From Christiangramia bathymodioli (lineage in GTDB: Bacteria > Bacteroidota > Bacteroidia > Flavobacteriales > Flavobacteriaceae): a DNA stretch of 64,000 bases. The notes under the pieces are model-generated. The model saw only the letters and a list, made by a program, of their open reading frames with translations, ran no database searches and was not told where the DNA came from. Of this stretch, positions 50,526-59,375 are shown piece by piece. How positions within the stretch are numbered: position 1 is the first letter of the stretch; each line of letters begins with the position of its first letter. The DNA lies in contig SRSL01000001.1 in assembly GCA_009735695.1 (NCBI GenBank), forward strand, positions 1,116,048 to 1,180,047, given 5' to 3'. Both the position numbers and the translations under genes were made by a program.

Positions 50526-52844
50526 ATGGCCCGCACACCTAAAAAATCGAAAAAACCTGCCCGTAGCTACGCGACATATATCAAAGGCTTCTGGATATTA
50601 TTCAGCATTGGGATCATCGCCATCGTTTGTATCTTCCTGCTTGCCGGGTGGGGAGTTTTTGGAAAAATGCCCACTTTCGAGGAACTGGAAAATCCGGAGA
50701 CCAATCTGGCAACCGAGATCTTTTCTTCAGATGGTAAAACCCTTGGAAAATATTATAGCGAAAACCGAACTCCGGTAAAATACGAAGATCTGCCAGATCA
50801 TTTAGTACAGGCGCTGGTTGCTACTGAAGATGAACGATTTTACCAGCATGCGGGGATTGATGCGAAGGGAACACTGCGTGCGGCGGTTTTCCTGGGAACC
50901 CGTGGTGGTGCCAGTACTATTACCCAGCAGCTCGCCAAACAGCTTTTTACTGAAAATGTTTCCAGCAGTATCGCAGAGCGACTTTTTCAGAAGATCAAGG
51001 AGTGGGTGATCGCAACCAGGCTGGAGCGCCAGTATACCAAGGAAGAGATCATCACTATGTATTTCAACAAATATGATTTCGTTTACCAGGCTGTGGGAAT
51101 TCGTTCTGCCGCCCGTATCTATTTTGATAAGGAGGCTAAAGATCTGAATATTCAGGAATCTGCTGTTTTGGTTGGAATGCTGAAAAACGCTGCTCTTTAT
51201 AATCCAGTGAGAAGGCCAGAAATGGTAAAGGCTAGGAGGAACCAGGTTTTTGAGCAGATGAACCGAAATGGGTTTATTTCAGAAACCGAAATGGATAGCC
51301 TGAAACAGTTGCCAATGAAAATAGAGTTCACGCCTGAAGGGCATGATGAGGGAATGGCGACCTATTTCAGGGCCTATCTACAGGGCTTTATGAAAGAATG
51401 GATCGCTGAAAATCCGAAGCCAGATGGTACCGAATACAGCCTGTACCGCGACGGTTTGAAGATCTATACCAGTATTGATTCTAAAATGCAGGAATATGCT
51501 GAAGATGCGGTGATGAAGCATATTGCCAATCTTCAGAAGGAATTCGACAGGCAGAACGAAAGCAATCCTACTGCACCATTCCGTGATGTTGATAACAGTG
51601 AAATCGAAAGCATTGTAGAAAGCGCCATGAAGCGTTCAGACAGGTGGCGAAAGATGGAGCAGCAGGGAAAATCGGTTGAAGAGATCAAAAAATCCTTCAC
51701 CGAGAAAACTGAAATGAGGGTGTTCAGCTGGAACGGAACCATCGATACCGTAATGACTCCGCGTGATTCCATACTTTACTACAAAGGCTTCCTGCAGGCT
51801 GGAATGATGTCTATGGTGCCACAAACCGGGGAAGTAAAAGCCTGGGTTGGAGGAACCAATTTCAAGCATTTTAAGTACGACCACGTAAAGCAGGGGAAAA
51901 GACAGGTAGGATCTACCTTTAAACCTTTTGTTTATGCTACTGCCATAGATCAGCTGAAATTCTCTCCATGTGATACTCTGCCACGAGCGAGATTTACCAT
52001 GGAAGCCGGGAAGCATGGGAACCAGGAAGACTGGTCGCCTAAAAATGCAGGAGACAGCGATTATGAAGGAATGATCTCCTTAAAGAATGCACTTGCACAG
52101 TCGGTTAATACGGTTACTGCGAGATTGATCGATAAAACCGGTCCGGAGCCGGTCATCGACCTTGTGGAAAAACTGGGGATCGATACCCGTAATATACCGG
52201 CGGTTCCTTCTATCGCGCTTGGAACACCAGATATTAGCCTTTTCGAGATGCTTTCAGCATTCAGTACGTTCGCGAACCAGGGAGTTTATGTAAAACCTGT
52301 GATTGTGAACAGGATCGAGGACAAAAATGGAACCGTGCTTTATCAGCATGTTCCGGAAACGAGAGATGTTCTGAGCAAGGAGGCGGCTTATGTTACCGTT
52401 AATCTGCTGGAAGGGGTAACCCAATCTGGTTCCGGGGTAAGACTCCGTGGAACTTATGCTAAAGACAGGTTGGATTATAAAAGGGCGGTGACAGGTTACC
52501 CGTATGATTTTGACCGAAATATTCCAATAGCCGGTAAGACGGGTACCACCCAGAATCAAAGTGATGGCTGGTTCATAGGAATGGTTCCTGATCTTGCTAC
52601 CGGAGTTTGGGTAGGAGCAGAAGACCGCTCGGTTCATTTCCCTAATATCACCTACGGACAGGGAGCCACTATGGCTTTACCGATCTGGGGAATGTATATG
52701 AAGGATGTGTATGCCGATGAGGATCTGAACGTTTCAAAAGAACCTTTCGAAAGACCTGAAAATCTTAGTATCGAGGTCAATTGCGAAAAATATAAAGCTA
52801 ACGGCGATACCGATAATTCGGTGCCCGACGAGCTGGATTTCTAG
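50526..52844 (+). CDS. Penicillin-binding protein 1A (bifunctional transglycosylase/transpeptidase)
   Basis: A 772-residue class A PBP. A basic cytoplasmic tail, one membrane helix (~21-45), a GT51 glycosyltransferase domain with the catalytic EDERFYQHAG (~101) and GASTITQQLAKQLF, and a transpeptidase domain with the SxxK serine in GSTFKPF (~465), SVN (~523) and KTGTT (~671). It polymerises and cross-links peptidoglycan. It is directly after gldH. Confidence 0.94.
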   Translation: MARTPKKSKKPARSYATYIKGFWILFSIGIIAIVCIFLLAGWGVFGKMPTFEELENPETNLATEIFSSDGKTLGKYYSENRTPVKYEDLPDHLVQALVATEDERFYQHAGIDAKGTLRAAVFLGTRGGASTITQQLAKQLFTENVSSSIAERLFQKIKEWVIATRLERQYTKEEIITMYFNKYDFVYQAVGIRSAARIYFDKEAKDLNIQESAVLVGMLKNAALYNPVRRPEMVKARRNQVFEQMNRNGFISETEMDSLKQLPMKIEFTPEGHDEGMATYFRAYLQGFMKEWIAENPKPDGTEYSLYRDGLKIYTSIDSKMQEYAEDAVMKHIANLQKEFDRQNESNPTAPFRDVDNSEIESIVESAMKRSDRWRKMEQQGKSVEEIKKSFTEKTEMRVFSWNGTIDTVMTPRDSILYYKGFLQAGMMSMVPQTGEVKAWVGGTNFKHFKYDHVKQGKRQVGSTFKPFVYATAIDQLKFSPCDTLPRARFTMEAGKHGNQEDWSPKNAGDSDYEGMISLKNALAQSVNTVTARLIDKTGPEPVIDLVEKLGIDTRNIPAVPSIALGTPDISLFEMLSAFSTFANQGVYVKPVIVNRIEDKNGTVLYQHVPETRDVLSKEAAYVTVNLLEGVTQSGSGVRLRGTYAKDRLDYKRAVTGYPYDFDRNIPIAGKTGTTQNQSDGWFIGMVPDLATGVWVGAEDRSVHFPNITYGQGATMALPIWGMYMKDVYADEDLNVSKEPFERPENLSIEVNCEKYKANGDTDNSVPDELDF

Positions 52845-52891
52845 CACAGCTTTTCGAATCATTTTTTAGAATTCATATTTAAACAGGATGT

Positions 52892-52911
52892 CTCCCAATT
52901 ATCATTGGGAG
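52892..52911. terminator. Possible terminator after PBP1A
   Basis: The arms ctcccaat and attgggag form an 8-bp perfect stem with a 4-nt loop, 47 nt after the PBP1A stop codon. The following bases (cacttgttta) lack a long T run, so termination may be weak. Confidence 0.5.
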
Positions 52912-52953
52912 CACTTGTTTATTTTCGTATTTTTCGGAATAAAATTTTAAAAA

Positions 52954-53652
52954 ATGATCATTAAAACCGTTAAAAATGTGCAGGAAGCTCTGGAGGGAGT
53001 AAAGGACGGAATGACCTTTATGCTCGGCGGATTCGGCTTATGCGGAATTCCCGAAAATGCCATATCAGAGCTGGTAAGACGCGATGTTAAAAAACTAACC
53101 TGTATCTCCAATAATGCCGGAGTAGATGATTTCGGGCTCGGGCAGTTACTTCACAAAAAACAGATCGACAAAATGGTCTCTTCCTATGTTGGAGAAAATG
53201 CCATTTTCGAAAAACAGATGCTTAGCGGCGAACTGGAAGTGGAGCTTATTCCGCAGGGAACGCTCGCAGCAAGGTGCCAGGCTGCCCAGCAGGGTTTTCC
53301 TGCAATTTATACCCCGGCAGGCTACGGAACCGAAGTCGCCCAGGGAAAGGAAACCCGCGAATTCGACGGGAAAATGTACGTGCTGGAAGAAGCCTTTAAA
53401 GCCGATTTCGCTTTCGTAAAAGCATGGAAAGGGGACAAGGCAGGGAATCTTATTTTCAAGGGAACCGCCAGGAATTTCAATCCGTGTATGTGTGGTTCAG
53501 CAAAAATTACCGTGGCCGAAGTAGAAGAACTGGTAGAACCCGGCGAACTTGATCCCAACCAGATCCATATTCCCGGAATATTCGTTCAGCGAATCTTCGA
53601 AGGCAAGAATTACGAAAAAAGGATCGAGCAGAGAACTGTTCGACAGAAATAA
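52954..53652 (+). CDS. scoA: 3-oxoacid CoA-transferase subunit A
   Basis: A 232-residue CoA-transferase alpha subunit. [19 protein letters not shown] near the N-terminus, [58 protein letters not shown] and [19 protein letters not shown] are typical. With subunit B it moves CoA from succinyl-CoA (or acetyl-CoA) to acetoacetate or a related 3-oxoacid. The B gene normally follows at once, but here a four-helix-bundle element intervenes. The chosen start follows an AT-rich leader. Confidence 0.93.
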   Translation: MIIKTVKNVQEALEGVKDGMTFMLGGFGLCGIPENAISELVRRDVKKLTCISNNAGVDDFGLGQLLHKKQIDKMVSSYVGENAIFEKQMLSGELEVELIPQGTLAARCQAAQQGFPAIYTPAGYGTEVAQGKETREFDGKMYVLEEAFKADFAFVKAWKGDKAGNLIFKGTARNFNPCMCGSAKITVAEVEELVEPGELDPNQIHIPGIFVQRIFEGKNYEKRIEQRTVRQK

Positions 53653-53666
53653 TTTGAGAATTAATC

Positions 53667-53690
53667 AATTTGAAAATGTGAAAATTTGAG
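53667..53690 (+). repeat. Left inverted repeat of the IVS-like element
   Basis: A 24-nt AT-rich repeat: aatttgaaaatg, then four variable bases around a g, then aatttgag. Its last bases contain the TTG start codon of the encoded protein. Pairs with 54042-54065 (3 mismatches). Confidence 0.75.
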
Positions 53691-54051
53691 AAATGACAAA
53701 CAAAATATAATTGTAGAAAAGACTTTTGATTTTTCACTACAGATTATTTTGTTCACCGAAATTCTGAGGACAAACCATAAATTCGAGCTTGCCTCTCAAT
53801 TATTTCGTAGTGGAACTTCTATTGGAGCAAATGTTAAGGAAGCTCAAAATGCTGAAAGTAAAGCAGATTTCATCCATAAGTTCAAGATTGCTGCAAAGGA
53901 AGCTGATGAAACAGTTTACTGGTTAGAAATATGCTTAAAATCTGAAGTTCTTCCCAGCCCCGATGAAATTCTTTTAAAGCAGGCAATTGAAATAGGAAAA
54001 ATTATTTCTAAAATTATAAGCTCTTCAAAGAGAAGTTCATTCTCAAATTAG
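53686..54051 (+). CDS. Four-helix-bundle protein (23S rRNA IVS/S23 type)
   Basis: A 121-residue all-alpha protein of the four-helix-bundle family encoded in 23S rRNA intervening sequences and related to Avd of diversity-generating retroelements. Typical features: [21 protein letters not shown] (helix 1), [49 protein letters not shown] (~35-85) and a final basic helix. Start is TTG inside the left repeat; an ATG at 53693 is out of frame. It is AT-richer than the flanking genes and ends in the right repeat. Role unknown. Confidence 0.88.
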   Translation: MRNDKQNIIVEKTFDFSLQIILFTEILRTNHKFELASQLFRSGTSIGANVKEAQNAESKADFIHKFKIAAKEADETVYWLEICLKSEVLPSPDEILLKQAIEIGKIISKIISSSKRSSFSN

Positions 54052-54065
54052 CTCATTTTCAAATT
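54042..54065 (-). repeat. Right inverted repeat of the IVS-like element
   Basis: A 24-nt repeat whose reverse complement matches the left copy at 21 of 24 positions. The stop codon of the four-helix-bundle gene (54049-54051) is inside it. The scoB ATG is 15 nt beyond. Confidence 0.75.
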
Positions 54066-54080
54066 ACCAAATTGAACAAT

Positions 54081-54734
54081 ATGTTAGATAAAAACGGAAT
54101 AGCACAGCGAATAGCCAAGGAAGTAAAGGATGGTTATTATGTGAACCTGGGAATTGGAATTCCAACTTTGGTGGCCAATTTCGTAAGGGACGATATACAG
54201 GTGGAATTTCAGAGTGAGAACGGGATCCTGGGAATGGGACCTTTTCCACTGGAAGGCGAAGAAGACGCCGACCTGATCAATGCTGGTAAACAAACCATTA
54301 CCGCCCTGCCTGGAGCGAGCTTTTTCGATTCAGCTACGAGTTTTGGGATGATCAGGGGTCAGCATGTGGACCTTACCATTCTTGGAGCCATGGAAGTTGC
54401 TGAAAATGGCGATATCGCCAACTGGAAGATCCCTGGAAAGATGGTAAAAGGAATGGGGGGTGCCATGGACCTGGTGGCTTCCGCAGAAAATATCATCGTG
54501 GCCATGATGCATACTAACAAGGCGGGGGAGTCGAAATTGCTAAGAAGATGTACGTTGCCTTTAACGGGCGTTGGCTGCGTTACCAAGATCGTAACGAACC
54601 TTGCAGTACTCGAAGTGACTGAAAATGGCTTTAAACTGCTTGAAAGAGCTCCTGGAGTAAGTGTCGACGAGATCAAAGAGGCGACCGAGGGGACCCTGAT
54701 CGTTGAAGGAGATATTCCAGAAATGAAATTATAA
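54081..54734 (+). CDS. scoB: 3-oxoacid CoA-transferase subunit B
   Basis: A 217-residue beta subunit from ATG 54081; a TTG three codons earlier is in frame but less likely. [18 protein letters not shown], then [13 protein letters not shown] with the catalytic glutamate (~46-47), [40 protein letters not shown]-type core (here [16 protein letters not shown]) and KGMGGAMDL complete the family pattern. Acts with subunit A upstream. A terminator follows the stop codon. Confidence 0.93.
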   Translation: MLDKNGIAQRIAKEVKDGYYVNLGIGIPTLVANFVRDDIQVEFQSENGILGMGPFPLEGEEDADLINAGKQTITALPGASFFDSATSFGMIRGQHVDLTILGAMEVAENGDIANWKIPGKMVKGMGGAMDLVASAENIIVAMMHTNKAGESKLLRRCTLPLTGVGCVTKIVTNLAVLEVTENGFKLLERAPGVSVDEIKEATEGTLIVEGDIPEMKL

Positions 54735-54735
54735 A

Positions 54736-54766
54736 AAACTGCCGGTAAGACCGGCAGTTTTTGTTT
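54736..54766 (+). terminator. Terminator of the CoA-transferase operon
   Basis: The arms actgccgg and ccggcagt enclose a 5-nt loop and are followed by TTTTTGTTTT. It can also act for the DUF6616 gene on the other strand, because an A run lies on the left (aaaaaa). Confidence 0.9.
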
Positions 54767-54775
54767 TAATGCTTT

Positions 54776-55135
54776 TTAAGCCATGGAGGTTGAACTCTCT
54801 TCGATATCCACCAGGAAATCGATGGCTTCGTCCTGGGAGATCATTTCTCCGCGTGAATTGGCCTGGGAGAAATATCCGTACCAGCCGGCTTTTTTGAGGT
54901 TGCTTTCGAGCAATTCTACTTCGCTCTTGGAAGGCATCTTCCAAACCGTCATATAACGGTAATCACTTCGGTAGGGAGTATGTTCATCGTTTCGCGCCCA
55001 GCCAAGATTTACTACTCCGCTGGCCTTCATATTGCTGATCCTGGACTTCATATCGTCCATCAGTTTTTTTCGCTCCTCATGGCTTAGTTTCATCCATTTG
55101 GTAGTCACATTCCACATTTCAATATAGAGATACAT
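54776..55135 (-). CDS. DUF6616 family protein
   Basis: A 119-residue cytoplasmic protein: MYLYIEMWNVTTKWMKLSHEERKKLMDDM, then VVNLGWARNDEHTPYRSDYRYMTVWKMPSKSEVELLE and GWYGYFSQANSRGE. It matches my memory of DUF6616, a ferredoxin-fold-like family of unknown role in bacteria. Single gene. No catalytic motif stands out. Confidence 0.72.
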   Translation of the reverse strand: MYLYIEMWNVTTKWMKLSHEERKKLMDDMKSRISNMKASGVVNLGWARNDEHTPYRSDYRYMTVWKMPSKSEVELLESNLKKAGWYGYFSQANSRGEMISQDEAIDFLVDIEESSTSMA

Positions 55136-55228
55136 AACTCGTGATTTTTATTGGTTCTCTCTAATTTAATCATTTCAGATACCTATAACCAAGGAATGTA
55201 GCTTGAATAACAGTATTTTAAGAATAAT

Positions 55229-55942
55229 TTAAACCGAAATTATCTCGCTATCGTCAAGCAGCACCTCCTGCCTGAGCCTTAAGATAACCTGGGCGATGGC
55301 AATCACGTCCCTTTCGCAATATTGAACGATCCTATCCAGCTCACCATTTTCGTAATAAACCTCGCGAACCATGGATCCGTCTATATCCTCTTTGGGCGAT
55401 GGTACACCAAGAACATGAGTGAGCAGTTTTAGCGAAGTATAATGCTTGTAATCGCCAAATTTCCACAATTCCAGAGTGTCCAGGTGTGGGACCTCCCATG
55501 GTTTTTTTCCGAAAAGATTCAGCTTTGCAGGCAATCTCATATTATGGATAAGCATTCGCCGGGCGATATACGGAAAATCGAATTCTTTCCCATTATGTGC
55601 GCAAAGCAGGTGATAGGGCTGAAAGAAATGTTCTTCCAGCAAGGCCTTGAAATCGCTGAGCAACTGTTTTTCTTCCCCTTTAAAGCTGGTGATCCTAAAG
55701 CTTCGGCTGCCATTTTTATAGCTGAAAAAGCCTGCTGAGATACAGATGATCTTTCCAAATTCGCTCCAGATCCCTGCGCGTTCGTAAAATTCTTCAGCCG
55801 AAATTTCTTCTTTTCGCTGGTACTTCGATTTCTCGTCCCAGAGTTGTTTTTTCTCGTCACTCAGTTCTGAATATTCCCTGAATTCAGGTACGGTCTCGAT
55901 GTCCAGGAACAGGATGTTCTCCAGGTTTATTTTATGAAGCAT
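55229..55942 (-). CDS. 3'-5' exonuclease of the DnaQ/PolB-like fold
   Basis: A 237-residue protein with LFLDIETVPE (exo I, ~13), CAHNGKEFDFPYIARRML (exo II, ~115) and NGELDRIVQYCERDVIAIAQV (exo III, ~202), the three acidic motifs of the ribonuclease H-like exonucleases. I think it belongs to the predicted PolB-related 3'-5' exonuclease group. DNA repair or RNA processing is possible; substrate unknown. It overlaps the upstream serine hydrolase by 11 nt on the same strand. Confidence 0.82.
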   Translation of the reverse strand: MLHKINLENILFLDIETVPEFREYSELSDEKKQLWDEKSKYQRKEEISAEEFYERAGIWSEFGKIICISAGFFSYKNGSRSFRITSFKGEEKQLLSDFKALLEEHFFQPYHLLCAHNGKEFDFPYIARRMLIHNMRLPAKLNLFGKKPWEVPHLDTLELWKFGDYKHYTSLKLLTHVLGVPSPKEDIDGSMVREVYYENGELDRIVQYCERDVIAIAQVILRLRQEVLLDDSEIISV

Positions 55943-57083
55943 GATTTTCTAACATATTGTAAGCCTCTTCAATATATAAATAAAAATCCTTGTAATGATG
56001 CTCTCCTTTTGGTTTGCCCAGTTTTTCCCTTCCCAGCCTTACGATCACCACATCATCTTCAGGGATCATGATAACGTACTGGCCTAAAATTCCGCGCATA
56101 TAAAAGATATCCTTGCCTAAATGATCGCTCAGCCAGAAACCATAACCGTAATAGGGAGCTTTTTCGAACCTGGGCCTGGAAGCAAGGGCTATATATGCCG
56201 AATCCAGCACCTGCCTGTTATTCCATTCTCCATAATTCGAAAACAGTTTGCCGAATTTGGCAAAATTACGGGCATTGCTGGAGATACAGCAATAGGCTTT
56301 TTCCATGTCGTTTTCCTGGCTGTCTACCTGCCATAATGCATCATCGTTCATGCCCAGCGGTTTCCAGAAGCTATCGCTAAGATATTCACTCAGGCTATTC
56401 CCGGTCGCTTTTTCGATAACCATTCCCAGTAATTGCGTATTACCGCTAAGGTATTTGAATTCCTGTCCCGGTTCTTCCACCACTTCTAATTCGAGGATCT
56501 GTTCCCTGATATCATCACCAAAATAGGCCCTGGCGGTCGATGCAAATGGGTTGAAATAATCTTCATTCCATTTTAGTCCTGAAGCCATAGAAGCCAGATC
56601 GCCCAAACTTAGGTCTGGATCAAAAGTTGGAAAGAAATCGGCTACCGGCTGATCAATATTTTCCAGATATCCATCCTGAATGGCTTTGAACATCAGTGCG
56701 GTGACGATGCTTTTGGCCATCGAAAAGGAATTGGTCTTAGAGAGGGAATCGTATCCATTATAATATTTTTCAAACCAGATGCTGTCGTTCTTGATGATAA
56801 GGAAAGCCGCGGTTTCCAGCTCCTGGTTCAGGCTATCAAGTTTTCGCGTGGCCCTTACTTCATTGTAATCTTTTGCTAATGGCCATTCCTGAACACTTTC
56901 AGCATTTGAGATGAAATTATTTTCAAAATAAGTGTGATCGTCTATAAATGCGGTATTGTGTCCCGTTAAGTAAGTGGTGCGAACCGCTTTAAAAAGATAG
57001 CCATACCCCAGAATATAGAGCAGAAAGGAAGCGAAAATTAAAAAAAGGATGAAATAAAGCAGGAAGTTGGCAAGTCTTTTCAT
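55932..57083 (-). CDS. Serine hydrolase (beta-lactamase/class C-like)
   Basis: A 383-residue protein with one N-terminal membrane helix (FLLYFILFLIFASFLLYILGYG) and a penicillin-binding-like hydrolase domain. SxxK reads SFSMAKSIVTALMF (~123-133), and KYLSGNTQLLGMVIEKATG (~205) supplies the Y-x-N-type motif. A periplasmic esterase or peptidase is most likely; a true beta-lactamase is doubtful. It overlaps the exonuclease gene and is followed upstream by ogt. Confidence 0.82.
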   Translation of the reverse strand: MKRLANFLLYFILFLIFASFLLYILGYGYLFKAVRTTYLTGHNTAFIDDHTYFENNFISNAESVQEWPLAKDYNEVRATRKLDSLNQELETAAFLIIKNDSIWFEKYYNGYDSLSKTNSFSMAKSIVTALMFKAIQDGYLENIDQPVADFFPTFDPDLSLGDLASMASGLKWNEDYFNPFASTARAYFGDDIREQILELEVVEEPGQEFKYLSGNTQLLGMVIEKATGNSLSEYLSDSFWKPLGMNDDALWQVDSQENDMEKAYCCISSNARNFAKFGKLFSNYGEWNNRQVLDSAYIALASRPRFEKAPYYGYGFWLSDHLGKDIFYMRGILGQYVIMIPEDDVVIVRLGREKLGKPKGEHHYKDFYLYIEEAYNMLENHAS

Positions 57084-57102
57084 AGAATCAATTTAATGAT
57101 TT

Positions 57103-57576
57103 TTAGAATAAACTTTTTTGAAGTGGCGGATTTTCATGATCTAGCAACCATTTTTTGCGATGTAACCCACCGGCATACCCGGTAAGCGATCCATCACTGC
57201 CCACAACTCTGTGGCAGGGAACGATGATCCATAAAGGATTTTTTCCGTTCGCAGCTGCTACGGCCCTTATGGCTTTTTCATCACCCATTTTGCGTGATAG
57301 TTCCAGGTAGGAAATTTTACTTCCGAAGCTTATATTCTGAAGTTCTGTCCATACCTTTTTCTGAAACTCTGTGCCTTGTGGATTCAGTTTTAGGTCGAAT
57401 TTCTGGCGCTTACCGCTGAAATATTCTGAAATCTGATTTGCTGCCGGAAGTAATTCGGAAGGAATCTCATCGTTATAGTTTTCTGTGTTGTCCAGGATCC
57501 TGAAATAAGAAAGACCATTCTCATCACCTGCAAGTTCTGCGACGCCCAGAGGTGTTTTAATTTTCGCTTTCTTCAT
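57103..57576 (-). CDS. ogt: Methylated-DNA-[protein]-cysteine S-methyltransferase
   Basis: A 157-residue suicide repair protein that takes the methyl group from O6-methylguanine. The helix-turn-helix core SYLELSRKMGDEKAIRAVAAANGKNPLWIIVPCHRVVGSDGSLTGYAGGLHRKKWLLDHE contains the catalytic cysteine in PCHRV. It overlaps the CNNM-type gene by 20 nt on the same strand, so the two are co-transcribed. Confidence 0.95.
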   Translation of the reverse strand: MKKAKIKTPLGVAELAGDENGLSYFRILDNTENYNDEIPSELLPAANQISEYFSGKRQKFDLKLNPQGTEFQKKVWTELQNISFGSKISYLELSRKMGDEKAIRAVAAANGKNPLWIIVPCHRVVGSDGSLTGYAGGLHRKKWLLDHENPPLQKSLF

Positions 57577-58675
57577 CTTTTATCTTATCGACAGATTCTT
57601 CGGTTTCCTGGTCCTGCTTGCGTTGGATCAGTCCGATTCGTTTTGCACGTCTTTCCCAGTTCTTCCTGGCCAGCATTTGCATGTCTTCAACATTATCGCT
57701 TTCGTCCATGATCTCAAGGCCCAGCAGGGTTTCTATGATATCTTCCATGGTCACGATCCCGGTAGTATTTCCGTATTCGTCCACGATCATAGAAATATGC
57801 GCCCTTTTCTGAACAAAGATCTCGAACAGTTCAGGGATTGGTGTATTGTCTTTGGTAACCAGGATATCGCGTTTTATACTGCTCAGTGGCTGCTGACCTC
57901 GTTCTTCGATCATCTCTTCTAGGACATCATCTTTCAGAATAAAGCCCGAAATATTGGTTGAGCGATCCTTATAAACCGGAACCCTCGAAAACTTCAGATT
58001 TTTATGATTTCGGTGAAATTCTTCTAGCGAAGTGCTTTCATCCTCAGTAATAGCAACAGAAAAAGGCGTCATCACATCCTTGGCTTCAACCGACTTAAAA
58101 ACCAGCAAATTCTTGATCACCGTGGTTTCACTTTCTTCAAAAACACCTTCCTCCTCAGCTGCATCGGTGATCGCGGCAAATTCTTCACGGCTCATACTGC
58201 TCACGTGAGCCGACTTCCCGATCAGTTTCGTGGTAAGCATCAGCAGCCATAAGATCCCGGTATATTTCAGCGGAAAGATCATGATATTAAGAGACTTCGC
58301 AGTGAAATTACCAAGCGATTGCCAGTAAGTGGCACCTATGGTCTTCGGAATGATTTCAGAAAGGATCAGAATAGCAAGGGTCATGATCGCCGAAACGATC
58401 CCCACGGCATTTCCGCCATCGCCAAAGGTTTTTTCAGCCTGAACCCCAACAAGGATCGCACCCACGGTATGGGCGATCGTATTGATGGTAAGAATGGCAA
58501 TAAGCGGTTTATCGATATCCCTCTTAAGGGCAGCGAGCGTTTTTGCATATGCCTTGCCTTCTTTTTTCTTGATCTTGATGTAGGAAGGCGTGATACTTAA
58601 CAAAGCAGCCTCCAGGATCGAGCACATGAATGAAAAGAAAATGGATAAGGTAGCGTAAACTAATAATAAGCCCAT
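57557..58675 (-). CDS. CNNM/CorC-type membrane protein with CBS domains
   Basis: A 372-residue protein. The N-terminal DUF21 region (~1-170) has about four membrane helices, including SIFFSFMCSILEAALLSITPSYI and VSAIMTLAILILSEIIPKTIG. Two CBS domains follow (~190-310, including DVMTPFSVAITEDE and SMIVDEYGNTTGIVTMEDIIETLLG). The C-terminal CorC_HlyC transporter-associated domain is missing, so the protein is shorter than the usual ~430 residues. Possible role: Mg2+ or Co2+ efflux or homeostasis. Confidence 0.85.
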   Translation of the reverse strand: MGLLLVYATLSIFFSFMCSILEAALLSITPSYIKIKKKEGKAYAKTLAALKRDIDKPLIAILTINTIAHTVGAILVGVQAEKTFGDGGNAVGIVSAIMTLAILILSEIIPKTIGATYWQSLGNFTAKSLNIMIFPLKYTGILWLLMLTTKLIGKSAHVSSMSREEFAAITDAAEEEGVFEESETTVIKNLLVFKSVEAKDVMTPFSVAITEDESTSLEEFHRNHKNLKFSRVPVYKDRSTNISGFILKDDVLEEMIEERGQQPLSSIKRDILVTKDNTPIPELFEIFVQKRAHISMIVDEYGNTTGIVTMEDIIETLLGLEIMDESDNVEDMQMLARKNWERRAKRIGLIQRKQDQETEESVDKIKDEESEN

Positions 58676-58750
58676 ATGGTCAACTGAGTGTTATTATGGC
58701 TAATTTATATATTATGATACCAAATTCATTAAAAGAAATTATAAAAGCAA

Positions 58751-58783
58751 GAAAAAGCCTTTCCGTTGAAGGGAAAGGCTTTA
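58751..58783 (-). terminator. Terminator of the minus-strand gene at 58806
   Basis: The arms agcctttcc and ggaaaggct form a 9-bp stem with a 7-nt loop. On the minus strand the stem is followed by TTTTTC, and the opposite side also shows a weaker T-run, so it may serve both strands. Confidence 0.75.
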
Positions 58784-58805
58784 CAATAAAAGGGCTTTTT
58801 GAGGT

Positions 58806-59291
58806 CTATGCGAGCATACTCTTATGCAGGATCGCATCCCATTTCCTGCCGACCATCAGTTTAAATTCCGGTTCGAAGCTGAGTTCATCATCCTCATCAT
58901 AAAGACAGATCTCTTTTTTATTAACAGGATCGTTTATTTCCAGTTGAAGGCTGAGGTGAAGGATCTTTTGCTTTTTAAGCCTGTCGTAGGTTTCCGGTAA
59001 ATGATTCACATTGAGACCGGCTTTTTTTACTTTTTTCAGGTCGATAACGTCAAATTCTGAACCCGTCTTTATATTGGCGACGAGGAATTTTTTGTTCGCT
59101 GAATCCAGCCCAAGGGCCAGTGGGGGATAGAATTCCAGAATGTCTAGTTTAAGATCGTTTTCTGAAGCGATCTTTTGTATGAATTTCCTGTCCCTGGAAT
59201 CTGCCAGGTGTTTGTCGATCAAAATATAAATCACGGGTACTACGAAACTTGCTAACAGCAGCACGCCAATAGCTAATGAATATATATCCAT
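58806..59291 (-). CDS. Hypothetical protein with one N-terminal membrane helix
   Basis: A 161-residue protein from ATG 59291. The longer frame to 59336 is not favoured because the helix directly follows MDIYS. Residues ~5-27 are a membrane helix, then DKHLADSRDRKFIQKIASENDLKLDILEFYPPLALGLDSANKKFLVANIKTG, likely a soluble domain of mixed fold. Not recognised. It is followed by a terminator. Confidence 0.7.
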   Translation of the reverse strand: MDIYSLAIGVLLLASFVVPVIYILIDKHLADSRDRKFIQKIASENDLKLDILEFYPPLALGLDSANKKFLVANIKTGSEFDVIDLKKVKKAGLNVNHLPETYDRLKKQKILHLSLQLEINDPVNKKEICLYDEDDELSFEPEFKLMVGRKWDAILHKSMLA

Positions 59292-59375
59292 TTTTTTTAT
59301 AAAATTTAGGTGAATGAATGGTGGTCCTTTTATCAATTAAAAGGGCTCCCGAAAAAGCTGTGCAATAGCCTTTGA

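Larger units (their letters stand above)
53651..54073. mobile_element. IVS-like element with terminal inverted repeats, encoding a four-helix-bundle protein
   Basis: A unit of about 0.42 kb between the scoA stop codon and scoB start. The left repeat (53667-53690) and right repeat (54042-54065) are 24 nt each; aligned as reverse complements they agree at 21 of 24 positions, sharing aatttgaaaatg and aatttgag. A second aatttgag at 53651 and a caaatt at 54068 extend them more weakly. The only content is the gene at 53686. Possibly derived from the intervening-sequence type of 23S rRNA. Mobility is inferred. Confidence 0.65.

Noticed and set aside
53686-54051. Classical toxin-antitoxin or insertion sequence
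   Set aside because: No partner gene, no transposase and no DDE motifs; the fold matches the four-helix-bundle IVS family instead.
58696-58902. Plus-strand small gene near 58.7 kb
   Set aside because: It runs through a terminator and antisense to the 58806-59291 gene; composition suggests a shadow.
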